From the NCBI GenBank assembly GCA_015680685.1, contig MNCI01004036.1:274226-338225 (forward strand): a stretch of DNA of 64,000 bases, in the 5' to 3' direction. Both the position numbers and the translations under genes were made by a program. The notes beneath the pieces are model-generated. The model made no database searches. It saw only the letters and a list, made by a program, of their open reading frames with translations, and was not told where the DNA came from. Below are positions 44,282-55,850 of the stretch, piece after piece (positions within the stretch are counted from its first letter, which is position 1; the number at the start of each line of letters is the position of its first letter). This DNA comes from Gnetum montanum (Eukaryota; Streptophyta; Gnetopsida; Gnetales; Gnetaceae).

Positions 44282-44926
44282 TCATAACCTCTGCATGCAA
44301 TTACACCCTATGTCACTATATGCGATGCACAGAAATTTCTTCTTCTCGACCTTTCTAAATGTATTTTCCTTTGATATTTCTAAGGAAAGATCATGAATTC
44401 CTAGGCGTGCATCGATGGTGCTTAGCCATGCTCTTCCCATTATGATTGGGAAGTCCCCCCTACCATTGTTTACCTGAATCACTAGGAAGTTAGATGGGTA
44501 CAACCACCCACAAACAATGGTAACAATGTCTTCCACCAGTCCCAATGGGATAGTGATGGACTGGTTGGCCAACTCTAGATAGATGTTGCTCTTTTTTAAT
44601 GGAGGCAAGTTCCAAGCCTTGTACATTTCTTGAGAAATCAAGTTGACACTGGAACCTGAATCCAAAAGAGCCTTGCACAGTGCATTTCCAGTGATTTGTA
44701 GGTATATCATAGGACTTCCAAGATTAGAGAATTTCCTGGGAAGGTGGCCAAATTTGATCCAATTGGTAACGGCATGTGTTAGCATGATTATATGCATTGA
44801 GTGTGGTGGTTGAGTTGAAGGAGCCTCTGAAGTTTTGATTGATACTGAGGCATCTAAGGAATCAGTCGCTTGTGATTGCAAGGGCTTGGTTGGACTATTG
44901 GTTCTAAAAAAAGGTCTTTTCTTCAT
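44282..44926 (-). pseudogene. Element III protease region
   Basis: A 214-codon minus frame. KALLDSGSSVNLISQEMYKA keeps the canonical aspartic protease site D-S-G-S. NLPPLKKSNIYLELANQ and DFPIIMGRAWLSTIDARLGI follow. This copy looks undamaged across the domain and shows what the Glu-changed Element II site should be. Confidence 0.8.
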
Positions 44927-44929
44927 GTG

Positions 44930-47323
44930 GTTGTTGGAACCAACAGTAGGTTAAGAGTTAACAGCCCTTGTGGCATTACGTTGTTGTGGCTAGGTAGGGA
45001 TTTCACCCTGCATAACTGGAGTAGGTGGTAGTGGAGCTATTGGTGGAAGAGATGCAGTCGGATGAGAAGGATGATATTATTGTAGAATATTTCCTCTAGA
45101 AGAGGGAGTCCCATAATACTCGTGGGCTTGGTAGTGAGGTTGAGGAGTGACGTAACCAATAGAGTCATGTGGGGAGATTGGATATTGCACGTAATATCCA
45201 TATGGGTTAGGTTGCCGATAAGGATATTTTTGCCTTGGTGATGGCATTCCCCATGATTGTGGATGTTTCCACTATTGATATTGCTCAATTAGTTGTGATG
45301 GAGTTCCACTTGGATAATACATTAAGGGTTGGTGGAACTGTCTTAGGTTACCTTGGGGATAAGGTAACTTTTGGGGTGTTTGCCTTTTGTTTAATTGTTG
45401 GTTGAGTGCATACACCCTAGACTCCTGCACATGTGAGATTATAGAGAAACATCCCTTAGGATGGTCATATTGACATATCTTGCATCCACTATCATTGTCT
45501 GTTTCCGAATCCACAACCTCTTTAATGATGGAAACTTTACCCTTACCCTTGCTACGTATATGTTCAATCTCTTTCTTTTTTCTTTTTTCACGATCACTAC
45601 CTTGCTCTCTAGACTCCTTTACTATTTTAAGAATAGATTGAAATCTATTTTCTAAGAAATCTCACATTTGTTCTACCTTTGCCAAAACTTCTAATGTCAT
45701 CTTTTGGATAGGCAAAGTTTTCCTATTCACCATCTCTTCGAGTGGTGACTCTTCTTCATCCTCACAAAATATTACTTCCCTCTTTCAGAGGGAAGGATCT
45801 TGATTATACTCTTCCACACTTTCTCTCTTCCGTAGTTCACCTTCTTCCTTAGTAACTTGCTCCAATATTCTTTGAATTTGATGGGACCTAAGCTTGGATA
45901 GTCGCCCTTGGGCATAAGTCCCAAGGGTTCTTCTCATTTCATGCCTAAGCCCATCCACGAGATGGCACAGTTGATCCCTTTGCAAATAACCATGGCCAAG
46001 AAAATGATGTAACAGTGCATAATATCAGCCCATGGTAGCATCCAAGGGTTCATGTCCTCCTTGTTTCCAGCCTTGGATTTTCCTTCACAAGTTAGACACT
46101 CGGGAGTATATTTGATACTTGTCATTAAATAGTTCTAACATAGTACTCCACCTACGAATGGATTTCAGTTCTAAAGACTTGTACTAGCCTTTCGCTTCTT
46201 TAACTAGTGTCCATGGAAACAACTTAAGTTTTTGCCATTTTTTCTCTATCTTTTTTGAGGCACACGCATCATGGAATGCTTGTAAGTGATTCTAAGAATC
46301 AGCGTTGTATCCCCCTTCAAATCGTGGGGTATTGTTCATATCTAATCTCTTGATCCTACTATCTTTCTAGTGCCTTGTTGGAATTATGATAGCCTTAGTT
46401 ATGTCCAACATACTTCAAGTAGTGAGTAGGGGTTCATCATGATCGTCTCGTCCATGGCATCTATCATGCCTACATTGTTCCCTACTCTCCCTTCTTCTAT
46501 GTCGTGACTCTCGAGAGTGCCCTCATTCCCTTTCTTGGCTATTTCGTCTATGAATTTCACTTTGCCTACTTTTATCCCCATGGTCTTTTTCTTTATGAAC
46601 ACGTTTGGATATTAAAGGAGAGGGTGAAGGAGATGATGAAGGTGAAGAAGAAGGAGAACTGTCACCATGACGGTGTCTGCTACCTTCTCTTCTATGGTCT
46701 TTGCCTCGATTGCGATTGCGATCAGAATGTCCACCTTTATCATGATTTCATGTCCCTTTTTTGGACCCTTTGTGCCCATGGGTATTAGGACCTGGGTTAT
46801 GAATAGTGGAATGAAGGTCCTGATACACAACCCCTTGGCCAAAGTCAAGGGGAGGAACATTGTTGTGTGGCTAATTGCCTGAGGTAGGTTCACCGCCCTC
46901 ATTTTCGCTTAAGACATGTGGGGCATCCTAGGACTACTTACCCTTCAAAGACTTATGATGTCTCTCTAGTTGCAAGTCCCTTTAACATTATTCCTTTGTG
47001 GGATGGTATTCTCTTGAGTCATGGTCTTTCACAACGTATTCTACATGTAAGTGTGGCATGCCAATTCGTGTGAGAGCACGAAGAACCATGCTCAGGACTG
47101 AACGATCAGGAGGTAACACTATGTTACCTTCTAAGTCTTGCCAACATAGTTGTTCATCTTGATGGAGGATAAAGGTGAAGTCTGGTATGTACTCATCAGG
47201 ATGAATATATACCACTCAAACTTGTTGAGGAACTGGCTAATCAATGTCATGTGTATTACACTGCCAATTATTTCCTGTTTCAGACCTAGGCGGTGAGGCC
47301 CTTTCATATGAAGAAGGAGACAT
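44930..47323 (-). pseudogene. Element III gag
   Basis: ATG at 47323 reads MSPSSYERASP. MVYIHPDEYIPDFTFILHQD and DLEGNIVLPPDRSVLSMVL form the N-terminal block. An unusual stretch rich in Arg, Ser, His, Asp and Glu (about 46430-46780, e.g. HRREGSRHRHGDSS and HRRRESREQCRHD) lies before the gag core RLDMNNTPRFEGGYN (about 46330). STMLELFNDKYQIYSR and RRTLGTYAQGRLSKLRSHQI complete the core. A knuckle DSGCKICQYDHPKGCFSI (45440-45495) has spacing C-X2-C-X3-H-X3-C. The rest is Pro/Gln/Tyr-rich. Several stops are present. Confidence 0.75.
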
Positions 47324-47441
47324 ATTTGTTTGTTTAGTGTGCAATGTACTCTTGTTTATTATTGCCTCAATCAACCCTAAGGATTCTTTCCAACGATGTG
47401 AATGATTTCCTATGTTCTAATTAGCACACAAACAACTAAGT

Positions 47442-47459
47442 CCTCAACAATGACACCAA
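47442..47459 (-). promoter_or_regulatory. Primer-binding site, decayed tRNA-Asp type (Element III)
   Basis: On the minus strand it reads TGGTGTCATTGTTGAGGA; all six differences from the tRNA-Asp complement are transitions. Confidence 0.7.
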
Positions 47460-48306
47460 TGATGAGCGGCGAGGTACCCCTACGCTCAACCATACGAATA
47501 CGAGCATTTCACGCACAATTCGATCGAATTTCAAGGACTAAGTGCGTATGCGCCTTTGTGGAATAAGGATGGGTTGGTTGATCATTGTCTTCCTAAACTT
47601 ACTTGTATGTCATGATTGTATGGTTAAGTAAGTTTGAGGCATATGATTTTTATAACTTTTATGTTTTTATGTCCTGTTGCTAATAAGGGAGAAGAGAATT
47701 TATCTTAACTAGGCTTTAAAATAATCCTAACACCAGTATCCATTCTCACTTGCCATACACATCCTGAACTAGCGCAACACTACTAGGATTACCAAATGCT
47801 AATCGTTACTAGGTTACCAAGTGTTACACGCATGCATGAAGTGATCGTACTGTGTGTGCTAATAACAGAAATGTAAAGTGCATAAAATAAAATAAAATAA
47901 ATGCAGAAGAAAATAAAATAAAGGAAATGAGTAAGAAAACAAATCTCAAGTGCTACAAGGAGGAATCCAAGAGCTCGTCTTTATTGCCATACACAAGGTG
48001 TGCTCAAGTACACAATGCTCGAATAAAGATCCATCCACACTTAGACCTCCTACTATAGGCACTTGGAAAATACTCTAACTACAAAAGTTTCGCTACTTGA
48101 CTCCTAAAAGACTTCTAAAAGATTTTCCTTGAATGACTTCATCCCAAGATTGTGCGCCTGGGCACTGTATTTATAGGCTTGGGAGCAACTACTCTAATAA
48201 TTAAAGAAATTGCCACTCTAATTTTAGAGAAACTGCCACTCTAATAATTAGAAAAAACTACCACTCTAATAATTAGAATAAACCACTAGAGTAACCGATC
48301 TCATCA
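47460..48306 (-). repeat. Element III 5' LTR
   Basis: In minus orientation it starts TGATGAGATCGG at 48306 and ends GCTCATCA at 47460. U3 shows the CACTCTAATAATTAGA repeats (48190-48290). TATAAATA is plus TATTTATA at 48168-48175. Very similar to 39600-40478. Confidence 0.85.
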
Positions 48307-49114
48307 ACACTATAGCAACAATCTCATCCTATACTATGATCTCCACTATAGTAAAAACTAATTTCTAGAACAACTATGGTATCACATTTACATCTCATAC
48401 TATATCTATGGTACAATGAAAATTGTAAATTCTATGTGAAAGAAGTTATATGTTTTCCTTCTTTATTTTTAGGTAATTGACTAGTTTTCAAGGGTTACAA
48501 ACTATTCTTAAGTGCCTAAGGTTTTAGCATAGATGGTATATAAGTTGTGAGACTTGAAACAACATTCAAGATTGAACCAATGTCAGCCCTGAGCATTGCA
48601 AGGTGCTTCATGACTTCCATTACAACTTGGACTAAGACTTGTAATATCAACATTAGTGTTATGAGATGGTAAGAATTGTTGTGATAAACATGATAGATTA
48701 TGATAAACACAAAAGTCGCAAATGCCACATGAACACATTGTAATAGTAGCATGTACAAGCATAAAGTATTCAAAATGTAATGAATGATTGAACCACCAAG
48801 TAGGTAACATAGCTTATCTACTTGACAAGTCTAAAGTATATTTCAATGAAAAGGTGAGGGTTTCCATTAAGAGTTCCACGAAGATATATAATAATTCAAA
48901 TAGAAAAGAATAATAGTAAGATCAACAACTATTTTTTATTTTTTTAGGGTTCGAAATCCCTCCTCCCAAATAGTAAGATCAACAACTAAATTTTATATTA
49001 CATTGACATTAAGTTCTATCAACATAACATCCAAGATTTAACACCACACTAAGATTAGGTTCCATTACCATAGCCTTCAAGGTTATTAATTAGGACTTCT
49101 AAGAGGGGGGAGGC
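48307..49114. other. AT-rich spacer with a small retroposed insertion
   Basis: No gene seen. Holds the 37-bp insertion listed at 48912-48988. Confidence 0.5.
48912..48988 (-). mobile_element. 37-bp retroposed scrap with perfect 20-bp target duplication
   Basis: AATAGTAAGATCAACAACTA occurs at 48912-48931 and again, identical, at 48969-48988. The 37 bases between read, on the minus strand, TGGGAGGAGGGATTTCGAAC followed by CCT and an A-rich tail of 14 bases next to the target repeat. A long target duplication plus an A-rich tail is the mark of LINE-driven retroposition. The body is too short to classify; on the plus strand it contains GGGTTCGAAATCCC, like a tRNA T-arm. Confidence 0.6.
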
Positions 49115-49283
49115 AAGGATGGTATGGGGTGGAACCTCGAAATAATTATAATATAGGTACACCCTAAGATATATATTCCAATTACAACTTTATAACTTAG
49201 CATTGCCCACTAGAATTGAACTTGTGAGTTGGAGCTTTTAAATCAATAGTTTTACTACTAGGCCAATACCTCATTGTCAAAGA
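49115..49283 (-). mobile_element. tRNA-derived SINE, copy 1
   Basis: Read on the minus strand it starts near 49283 with AATGAGGTATTGGCCTAGTA (box-A-like TTGGCCTAGTAGTAA) and has CAAGTTCAATTCTAGTGGGC (box-B-like GTTCAATTC, 49211-49224). Then come AATGCTAAGTTATAAAGTTG and GTAATTGGAA. The same order is found in copies 2 and 3. Confidence 0.6.
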
Positions 49284-49784
49284 AAAAAGAACAAGAAATG
49301 AATTTGGCCAAGCTGTACAAGAGAGTACAAGGTTATTCTTTTTATACATCTCAACAAAATATAGGGTTTTACCTTGATGTTTTGACCAAATCATCCAAAT
49401 ATACCCAAAGGTATTCCAAAAATAAAAGATATCTAATAATTGAGATTAGTTCTAAAAAGGATAATATATCTACAAGTAACAAGTGGGGTTCTAAAAGTCC
49501 AATAAGATAAGCATCATATGCTAAGGACATACCAATGAGATTAGAGACTCCTATTTCACTATATTAAAAAATATAAATATTTTTACTTTATAAATTTCAT
49601 GGAATACATGCATGTAAAAATGATTCCAATAAATATTATCTTTAGGCCCACATCTACTTGAGACCTTTATTCTTTTAAAGAGACATCAAAAGGCTAGAAA
49701 ATACTATGAGTAATCATAAAATATTAAGTAAAGAAAAATAGATCTTGGCCAAACATAACCATAAGCATAAATAAAAATAAAAAT

Positions 49785-49885
49785 AATGAAGTGTTAGTCT
49801 TGTGGTAAGACTCTTGATTTGGAAGCTCCAAGTTATGGACTTAATTTAGGTAGGTAATGTTGAGTTATAAGGTTCTAATTTGGCA
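49785..49885 (+). mobile_element. tRNA-derived SINE, copy 2
   Basis: GTTAGTCTTGTGGTAAGACT (box-A-like, 49793-49812) and TATGGACTTAATTTAGG (box-B-like, 49844-49860), followed by TAGGTAATGTTGAGTTATAA and GGTTCTAATTTGG. Same consensus as copies 1 and 3 in opposite orientation; it runs into a C-rich tract. Confidence 0.6.
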
Positions 49886-49943
49886 CCACACCCACCACCC
49901 CAACCACCCCCACCCACCCTTTACACCCACACCCCCCTCCCCT
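49881..49943. repeat. C-rich tract, G-quadruplex-prone on the minus strand
   Basis: Eight runs of three or more C in 63 bases (for example CACCCACCACCCCAACCACC followed by CCCACCCACCC, then ACACCCCCCTCCCC). The minus strand therefore has eight G-runs with short loops, a strong match to the G-quadruplex pattern, in an otherwise AT-rich area. Confidence 0.75.
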
Positions 49944-50049
49944 AGCCACCACTAGCACTTCCTCATCCCAAACCTCCAAAAAAAAAGACTTACATAAAAA
50001 TGTATGAAATAACAGACTAAGAGATCAAACTCACTTGTGCACAATTATG

Positions 50050-50222
50050 AGGATAACAAGATGGAGGTGTAACTTGAAATAAGTGAAAAATAGATACACT
50101 ACAAGATAAATTGTCCAATTAGAACTTTATATAACTTAGCATTACCTACCAGAATGAAATCCATGATCTAGAGCTTCCAAATCAAGTGTCTCACAACTAG
50201 GCTAATACCTCATTGTTGAGAA
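50050..50222 (-). mobile_element. tRNA-derived SINE, copy 3
   Basis: On the minus strand: AATGAGGTATTAGCCTAGTT (box A, TAGCCTAGTTG at 50196-50206), CTTGATTTGGAAGCTC and GGATTTCATTCTGG (box B, 50149-50162). Then come AGGTAATGCTAAGTTATATA and CTAATTGGACAA. Similarity with copy 1 runs to about 50050. Confidence 0.65.
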
Positions 50223-50309
50223 TAGTAATATGATTAAGCCCTAACATTAAGTAAAGGATTAAGATTTTAATATTCATCAACACATACTTTATATAAAATA
50301 CATCATAGT

Positions 50310-51188
50310 TGATGAATTGTATTTTGTTGTGCTCTGATATCGGATATATCGAAGCCACAATGTCAGGTATCCAATTTTGAGCGCCAAGATGAAATGTTGG
50401 ATATTAGATGTTGTGAGGTATGTGTTGGCCTATAAATATAGTGCTTGGGCACACGATTTCCATATAGTTTTTTTAATAGCATAGCAGAGCTCTTGCAGTT
50501 TGTTTTCTCCATAGTTAGAATATTTTCCAAAGTGTCCACAGCAAGAGTCATTAAGTATACAGATCTTTATTTGAGCACTGTTGTACCTAAGCATGACAAT
50601 GTGTGCAGTAATAAAGATGAGCTTTCTGATCAAAACTTGCAGCACCTTGGCTAGCTTAAATACTTTATTTCTACATTTAATGTTTTATGCAATTTCCTTT
50701 AATGCTCCCAAGTAATTAAGTTAAAGGAAGCTAGTTCGATTAAATAGAAATTAATTAAGAACATAAGTACAATTGCTTTAAGCATGTGTATGACCCTTGG
50801 TAATCCTAGCAATGCTTAATGTTTGATAACCCAGCAGTGTTATACATGTTTAGGATGTGTACAGAAAGTGGGATTAGATACTTATGTTAGGATAGTTAGT
50901 TATTGATCAACAATTAGATTAATTAAAGTGGTTCATAAATTGAGTTTCAACTTGCTATTAATCATGGACAAATAAAATATAAAATAATAAAAATCATGTG
51001 CCTTAATTACAATTAACCATGCAATTAAGCTTTACAAGTGTAGTTGAGAAGACAACGATTGTCACAATTAGATTTCACGTCCTAGAACCAGTGTGCTTAG
51101 AAACTTAAGATCTACGAAATTCAACTAGATCATGTGTGAACACTTTTGATTCATATGGTTGGGCATAGGGGTACCTCACTACTCATCA
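50310..51188 (+). mobile_element. Solo LTR (GATATC-type U3)
   Basis: Begins TGATGAATTG and ends CACTACTCATCA. U3 holds CTGATATCGGATATATCG and GGTATCCAATTTTG, and TATAAATA is at 50431-50438. The flanks ATAGT (50305-50309) and ATAGC (51189-51193) are a target duplication with one transition. No primer-binding site follows. Confidence 0.8.
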
Positions 51189-51657
51189 ATAGCCAACTTA
51201 TGAAAGCATGAAACATTATATGTGACCAAGGCATCATAAATATAAAATGAAAGATTAGGAGATCAAAGCATAATTAATTTACAAAGTTATTATATAATTA
51301 GTGAAAGGTAGATAATTTTTGTTTTGCAATATTAATTTCTTTTTGTTTTGGATGCTCAAGGATGAAAAGCTTTGAACTTGTGTTAGTATTTTTTCAATAT
51401 TTCTTATTGATGTGTTTGTTTGTCTTTACAGAGAGTTTTTAAAGATTAGTTCCAAGGATAAAAACATAAAAAAGTATCCTCAAACCATTGGGCTTTTTCT
51501 ATAGAATCCCTTTTCATTGATTAGATGATTTTTTAATCTTATTATTCATTTTTATATGGTTCAACATCTTCTAAGTTCAAAAAACTTATTTATGCAAAGA
51601 GCTAAAAATGCACCATTTTTCTCAAGACTTTAACTATCCCCCTTTGATATTAAACAA
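51189..51657. other. AT-rich spacer, nothing recognised
   Basis: Short frames only and no repeat ends. Confidence 0.45.
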
Positions 51658-52319
51658 TGATGAGCCACGATATCATGTACGCGATATCGCAGCCCGCCGC
51701 AATGCCTATAAATAAGAGGTGGCTTTCCATGTTTTAGGCATCTAGAGTTAGTCCCTTAGCCAAACTATAGCAGTTTTACCATTCCAGAATTAGAATAATT
51801 TCCATGTGCCCGCAATAGGAGTCTCAAAGTAACCGGATCTTTATTCGAGCAAATTGTACTTGAGCACACATTTGTGTACAGAAATAAAGACGAACTTTCT
51901 GATAAACCTTGCAGCATATGGACTAAGCTAAATAGGATTTAATTATTGTTAAATGTTTCAATGCTTTCCTAGATAAGTAATCTCTCTCAACCCTTGACTC
52001 TCCTAGTTAAGTGCATTCAGTACAACTGCTTTGAGCGCATGTGTAACGCTTGGTAACCCAGTAACGAGTAGCATTTGGTAATCCTAGTAGCGTTGCATTG
52101 GTTCAGGGTGTGTGCGGCAAGTGGGAATGGATACTGATGCTAGGATAATTAAAGCTTAGTTAGTGAATAGTTAATGAAAATTAGTTATTTAGTTCTCTTC
52201 ACCTTTCCCTACTAGCATAGGTGTTAAAAAGATAAAAGTTATAAAAATCACATACCTCAAACTTACTTAACCATACAACCGTGACAATACAAGTAAGTTT
52301 GGGAGGACAATAATTGATT
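51658..52319 (+). mobile_element. LTR (GATATC-type U3), cut by the assembly gap
   Basis: Begins TGATGAGCCACGATATCATG. TATAAATA is at 51707-51714 after GCGATATCGC. R/U5 blocks follow, including GTTTGGGAGGACAATAATTG at 52297, which in complete LTRs lies about 170 bp before the end. The rest falls in the gap and the sequence after the gap does not continue the LTR. AACAA precedes it as one half of a possible target duplication. Confidence 0.75.
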
Positions 52320-52355
52320 NNNNNNNNNNNNNNNNNNNNNNNNNNNNNNNNNNNN
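52320..52355. other. Assembly gap (36 N)
   Basis: Unknown bases. The missing LTR end is expected to be longer than 36 bases, so the gap size is probably nominal. Confidence 0.95.
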
Positions 52356-53429
52356 GCATTTATGTTACATTTTGATCACTAAGTAACTAGATTATGTTAG
52401 TTTCATTTCTCATTTTTAGTAATAGTCAATGAATACCAGTAGCATCCATTACCAAACATTTTTATTTAAATGGATTATAGCAAGACATATTCATGATGAC
52501 AATAAAGATCAAGATGTCTTTTTGTTCATGACTATTAGCAATAATGTGTCATGACCCATGTGTCCAATAAGATCTAAACAAAAAAGAGTTAAATTTTCAA
52601 TTTGTCATCATATTAAGCAAAAAGACAAATTGATTTTTGTTTTATTAAAATATTGATCGATAAATGTAATTAGAGGATGGCCTCAATCTCTTTTTTATTG
52701 AATTTTAAACCCAATTTTTCATAAAACATGCTTGTCCCATCATATTCTATTATGGCCCCATCATTTGGCTATAAATTTGTGGGCAAATCATGTTTGTAAG
52801 AGGTAATTGATGCAATTGAGGAAATTTGATGCTACAACAATAAGATAGTTTACGTTACAAAATTTTTCCATTGCAATAAATTTTATCATACATCATTAAT
52901 TCATCATATTTACCAATTCATTAATCCAAGAAGTTGAAAAATCACATGTAGGGCCATTGTTTTGTAATATATTTCAACCATCAAATTAACTTAAATCAAT
53001 TCCAAATTTTACAGGCATGTAAATTGTTGAAAGAGCTTTGTAATAAGTATTCACTTATTCTATAACTCTCTTAGATCACAAAGATATTCATTGTGCAAAT
53101 CACCGATTTCTATTCTACACACTAAATAGTTTTATTCAAGATACATTTTTTGAGATATAGTTGAATTATCAAATAAATTCCAATTAATCTAAAATTTTAC
53201 AAGGTAATAGATTGCAGGATAAGTTTTTCAACAAGCCTAAGATAAATCCAAAAATCATCTAGATCACAAAGATATTACAACACAAAAGTTAAAAAAAAAA
53301 AAATCCTATTTCTATTAGTTGGGCCATCCACATCATCCAATATATTGGGCTGCCAAAAATTTATAAAAATAAAAAAGATCCTTTTGAATCTTCTTACATA
53401 TAAAATATCTACAATTGGTATTGAAGGAA
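52356..53429. other. AT-rich spacer, nothing recognised
   Basis: No open frame of note; only poly-A/T runs. Confidence 0.4.
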
Positions 53430-53640
53430 GGTTTAGAGAAAAAATGTATTCTAATAGAAGAAGATAGAACTAAAATAAGAGAAATCTAATTCCTCAATGC
53501 AGATTTTGTAATAAGAGAAGACACACATATGAAGACTATTGGAAAACAATAGGACATGAAATCTACCTTTAAAAATAAATAAAGAGAAAAGAAAATGTAA
53601 ACAAAAAGGAAGGCACCAATGGTAAAGGAAAAATTATCAA
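53430..53640 (+). pseudogene. Possible copia-type gag knuckle fragment
   Basis: The frame reads IPQCRFCNKRRHTYEDYWKT (53490-53550), close to a C-X2-C-X4-H-X4-C knuckle with Tyr in place of the last Cys and followed by W as in many copia Gags. A Lys-rich stretch follows. Stops on both sides. Confidence 0.35.
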
Positions 53641-53702
53641 AGCAACCATTCTTATCTAAGAAGTATAAGAATGGTTATTCATGTTATTTTGATTAGGAAC
53701 TC

Positions 53703-55049
53703 TTATGTTGAAAAAAGTATAAGAGTATTCCTAGTTTGTTGTTGAGTAGTGTTCATAACATCGCTAAGTCTATGATAACGGGTGTTATGTGGTTTGGGAT
53801 CACTTACCATGACTTGTTCAAATGAGGTAACTTCTTCATTCTCTCTCTCATGAGGTATATTAAGGACCATAATTGGGGTTTTTTCATTTTGTTCATTTTG
53901 AACATTGTTACCATATAATGCTAAAAATTGGGGACAAGCTTTTTTAGAATGTTGCCTAGTATTATGAAGGCGACAATCATCATCATTGATTGATGTGCTA
54001 GATTTTTTAGATTGTATAGGAACCTTGTTATTTTGTTTTAGTTCCACTACTTCATTGTAAAGCTTTTGAAGTGAGGTAAGTATTTGGGTCATTTGATTTT
54101 TAGTTTCATTTGTAGATCCATTAGATATCCCATTTGGGTTTATGATGGATTAAATAAAGGCTATTGATAGATCATCCCTGAAATTAGTATTTGATGGTAA
54201 AAATGAAGAAGATGTTGGACTCTGAAAACAATTATTTGTAGGTTGAGTTGTTTGAAGGGGAGTAGAAGTTTGAAACAAAGTATTATTCATTAGGAAAGCT
54301 TGTGATGGTAAAGGGGTAGATTGTATAGGATTGCTAATGCTCATCATTCCAAATTGAGTTTGGATGCTATTCATTAAGGTAATTTGTTCTAGCTCAACAG
54401 CTTTAGCCATTGTTCCTTGTAATTATTGTTATGTTGGGATGAGATTTAATGACATAGGCAAAGAATGGATCAATGGTGGAGAGGTAAAGTTAAGGATACT
54501 ATCAGCTTGTGGGTGCATCTCATTTGGTACATAGGCAAGTTGATGGAGAAATCTCATATTGTAGTCACGAATGTTTTCCCTAGGTAGTTTTCTCACATTT
54601 GTAAAATTATGTAAGGATAAAGTAGGGCTAGTGAACTTGTCAAATTGGAGCAAGAACTGATTTTTAAAGCCTTTCCATGAATTGATAGAGGCATCACGCA
54701 GAATTAGAAACCATTGTGTGGCTTTACTTTTGAAGGTTATGACAAAGACTCTACAAGCTGTGTCATTTTCAATGACATTCAATGACATTTTGGAGTTGTA
54801 GGATCAAAGAACAAATTAACATGTTGAAGGGGCTTAGGAATGTTATGACAATTTTCAAAATTAAAGGGATTGCTCACCAAAGGAGCTACAGGTGGATTGG
54901 TTGCCATCTTAGTTAAAATCCTTCTAGGGATAGAACTTGAAAAACGTGAGGCTCGTTGTCTCCTTAAAGTAAAATGACGGATTGTTGGTCAATTAAGGAC
55001 AAGGGTGAATGGTCTTTGTTGGGATGATATATGGGAGCTCTCACTCATA
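53703..55049 (-). pseudogene. Ty3/gypsy gag of another lineage
   Basis: From ATG at 55049 (MSESSHISSQQRPFTLVLN, then a stop) the minus strand reads a capsid-like core: ENDTACRVFVITFKSKATQW, SINSWKGFKNQFLLQFD and PRENIRDYNMRFLHQLA. This is the normal Retrotrans_gag pattern (ACR-F-L-L---A--W, F--F---F). A Gln/Ser/Pro linker follows, then DDDCRLHNTRQHSKKACPQF (about 53935-53995), a C-X2-H-X4-H-X4-C knuckle found in some plant gypsy Gags. Few stops. No matching pol was found downstream. Confidence 0.7.
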
Positions 55050-55850
55050 AAACAAAAGACTTTGAAATATAAATGCCAAAAAATAGCAAAATTAAATAAA
55101 ACAGAAAATATTTAAATACTATATATATATTTTAAATTTTTTTTAAAGAAAACCAAAATTGCAATATATATAAAATCCAAAATAAAATGGTAAATGTGAA
55201 AATCTTAGGAAACAGATCTAAAACAGCATCATATAACTAATTTGAAAATGTCCTTGCCAAAGCTAGAGGTAAGGTAATGACCATCAACATAAGCTTGTAA
55301 ACAAGACTGAAAATGAGGTTGCCTGAAATAAAACTAAAACAGGCCAAAGAACTGAAAAACTAAAAACTGTTAACAATAACAGGCAAGAGAAGCAAATTAA
55401 TGAAGGTTTTGCTGAACTAAAAATTGTAATAAAAGATTTTTTTTATTTGTTGGAAACCTGAAATAGAAACTAAAATAGAAACTGAAACAGAAAAACAAGT
55501 GTTTTTCAGAAACTATAAATAGGCCACTGGAAACAAAAATTGGAGTTAAAACACAAAAATAAAAACCAATACTGGAAAATAGGAATTTTTATGAGAACTA
55601 AAAAAAACAGAAACATTGGATTTTAAGAGAAGAAAATATAAACAAAAATAGAAAACAAAACAGGACGGAGACAGAAACAAGCTAGTAAACCTGATGAAAG
55701 AGCCGACGACTGTCAACAAGAATAGTAGCAAAAATAGAAAAATAAAGGGTTCTGGAAACTGGGAAAAACAAAAATTTGGAGAAACTAAAAATAAAACAGA
55801 AAAGTTTTAGGATATGGATACTAGGGTTGATTGCCTAAGCCAGATCTAGC
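55050..55850. other. A-rich stretch, possible 5' leader of the adjacent gag
   Basis: Rich in GAAAC, AAAAC and AAATA words and their variants on the plus strand. No gene, LTR end or primer-binding site was found. Confidence 0.4.

Larger units (their letters stand above)
39600..48306 (-). mobile_element. Element III: deleted Tat/Athila-like gypsy, minus strand
   Basis: LTRs at 47460-48306 (5') and 39600-40478 (3') are very similar. Inside are a primer-binding site, gag, protease, RT, the integrase C-terminus and a shortened 3' region. RNase H and most of integrase are missing, and no ORF3 is found. It is younger-looking than I and II, judged from LTR similarity and longer open frames. Its 3' side continues into an extra leader copy (39450-39599). 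Confidence 0.85.

Noticed and set aside
46504-46902. Overlapping plus- and minus-strand frames of 70-96 codons
   Set aside because: They arise from the low-complexity Arg/Ser-rich gag stretch read in other frames.
48946-48959. tRNA T-arm-like sequence GGGTTCGAAATCCC as a tRNA gene
   Set aside because: No acceptor stem, D-arm or anticodon arm around it; it sits in a 37-base insertion.
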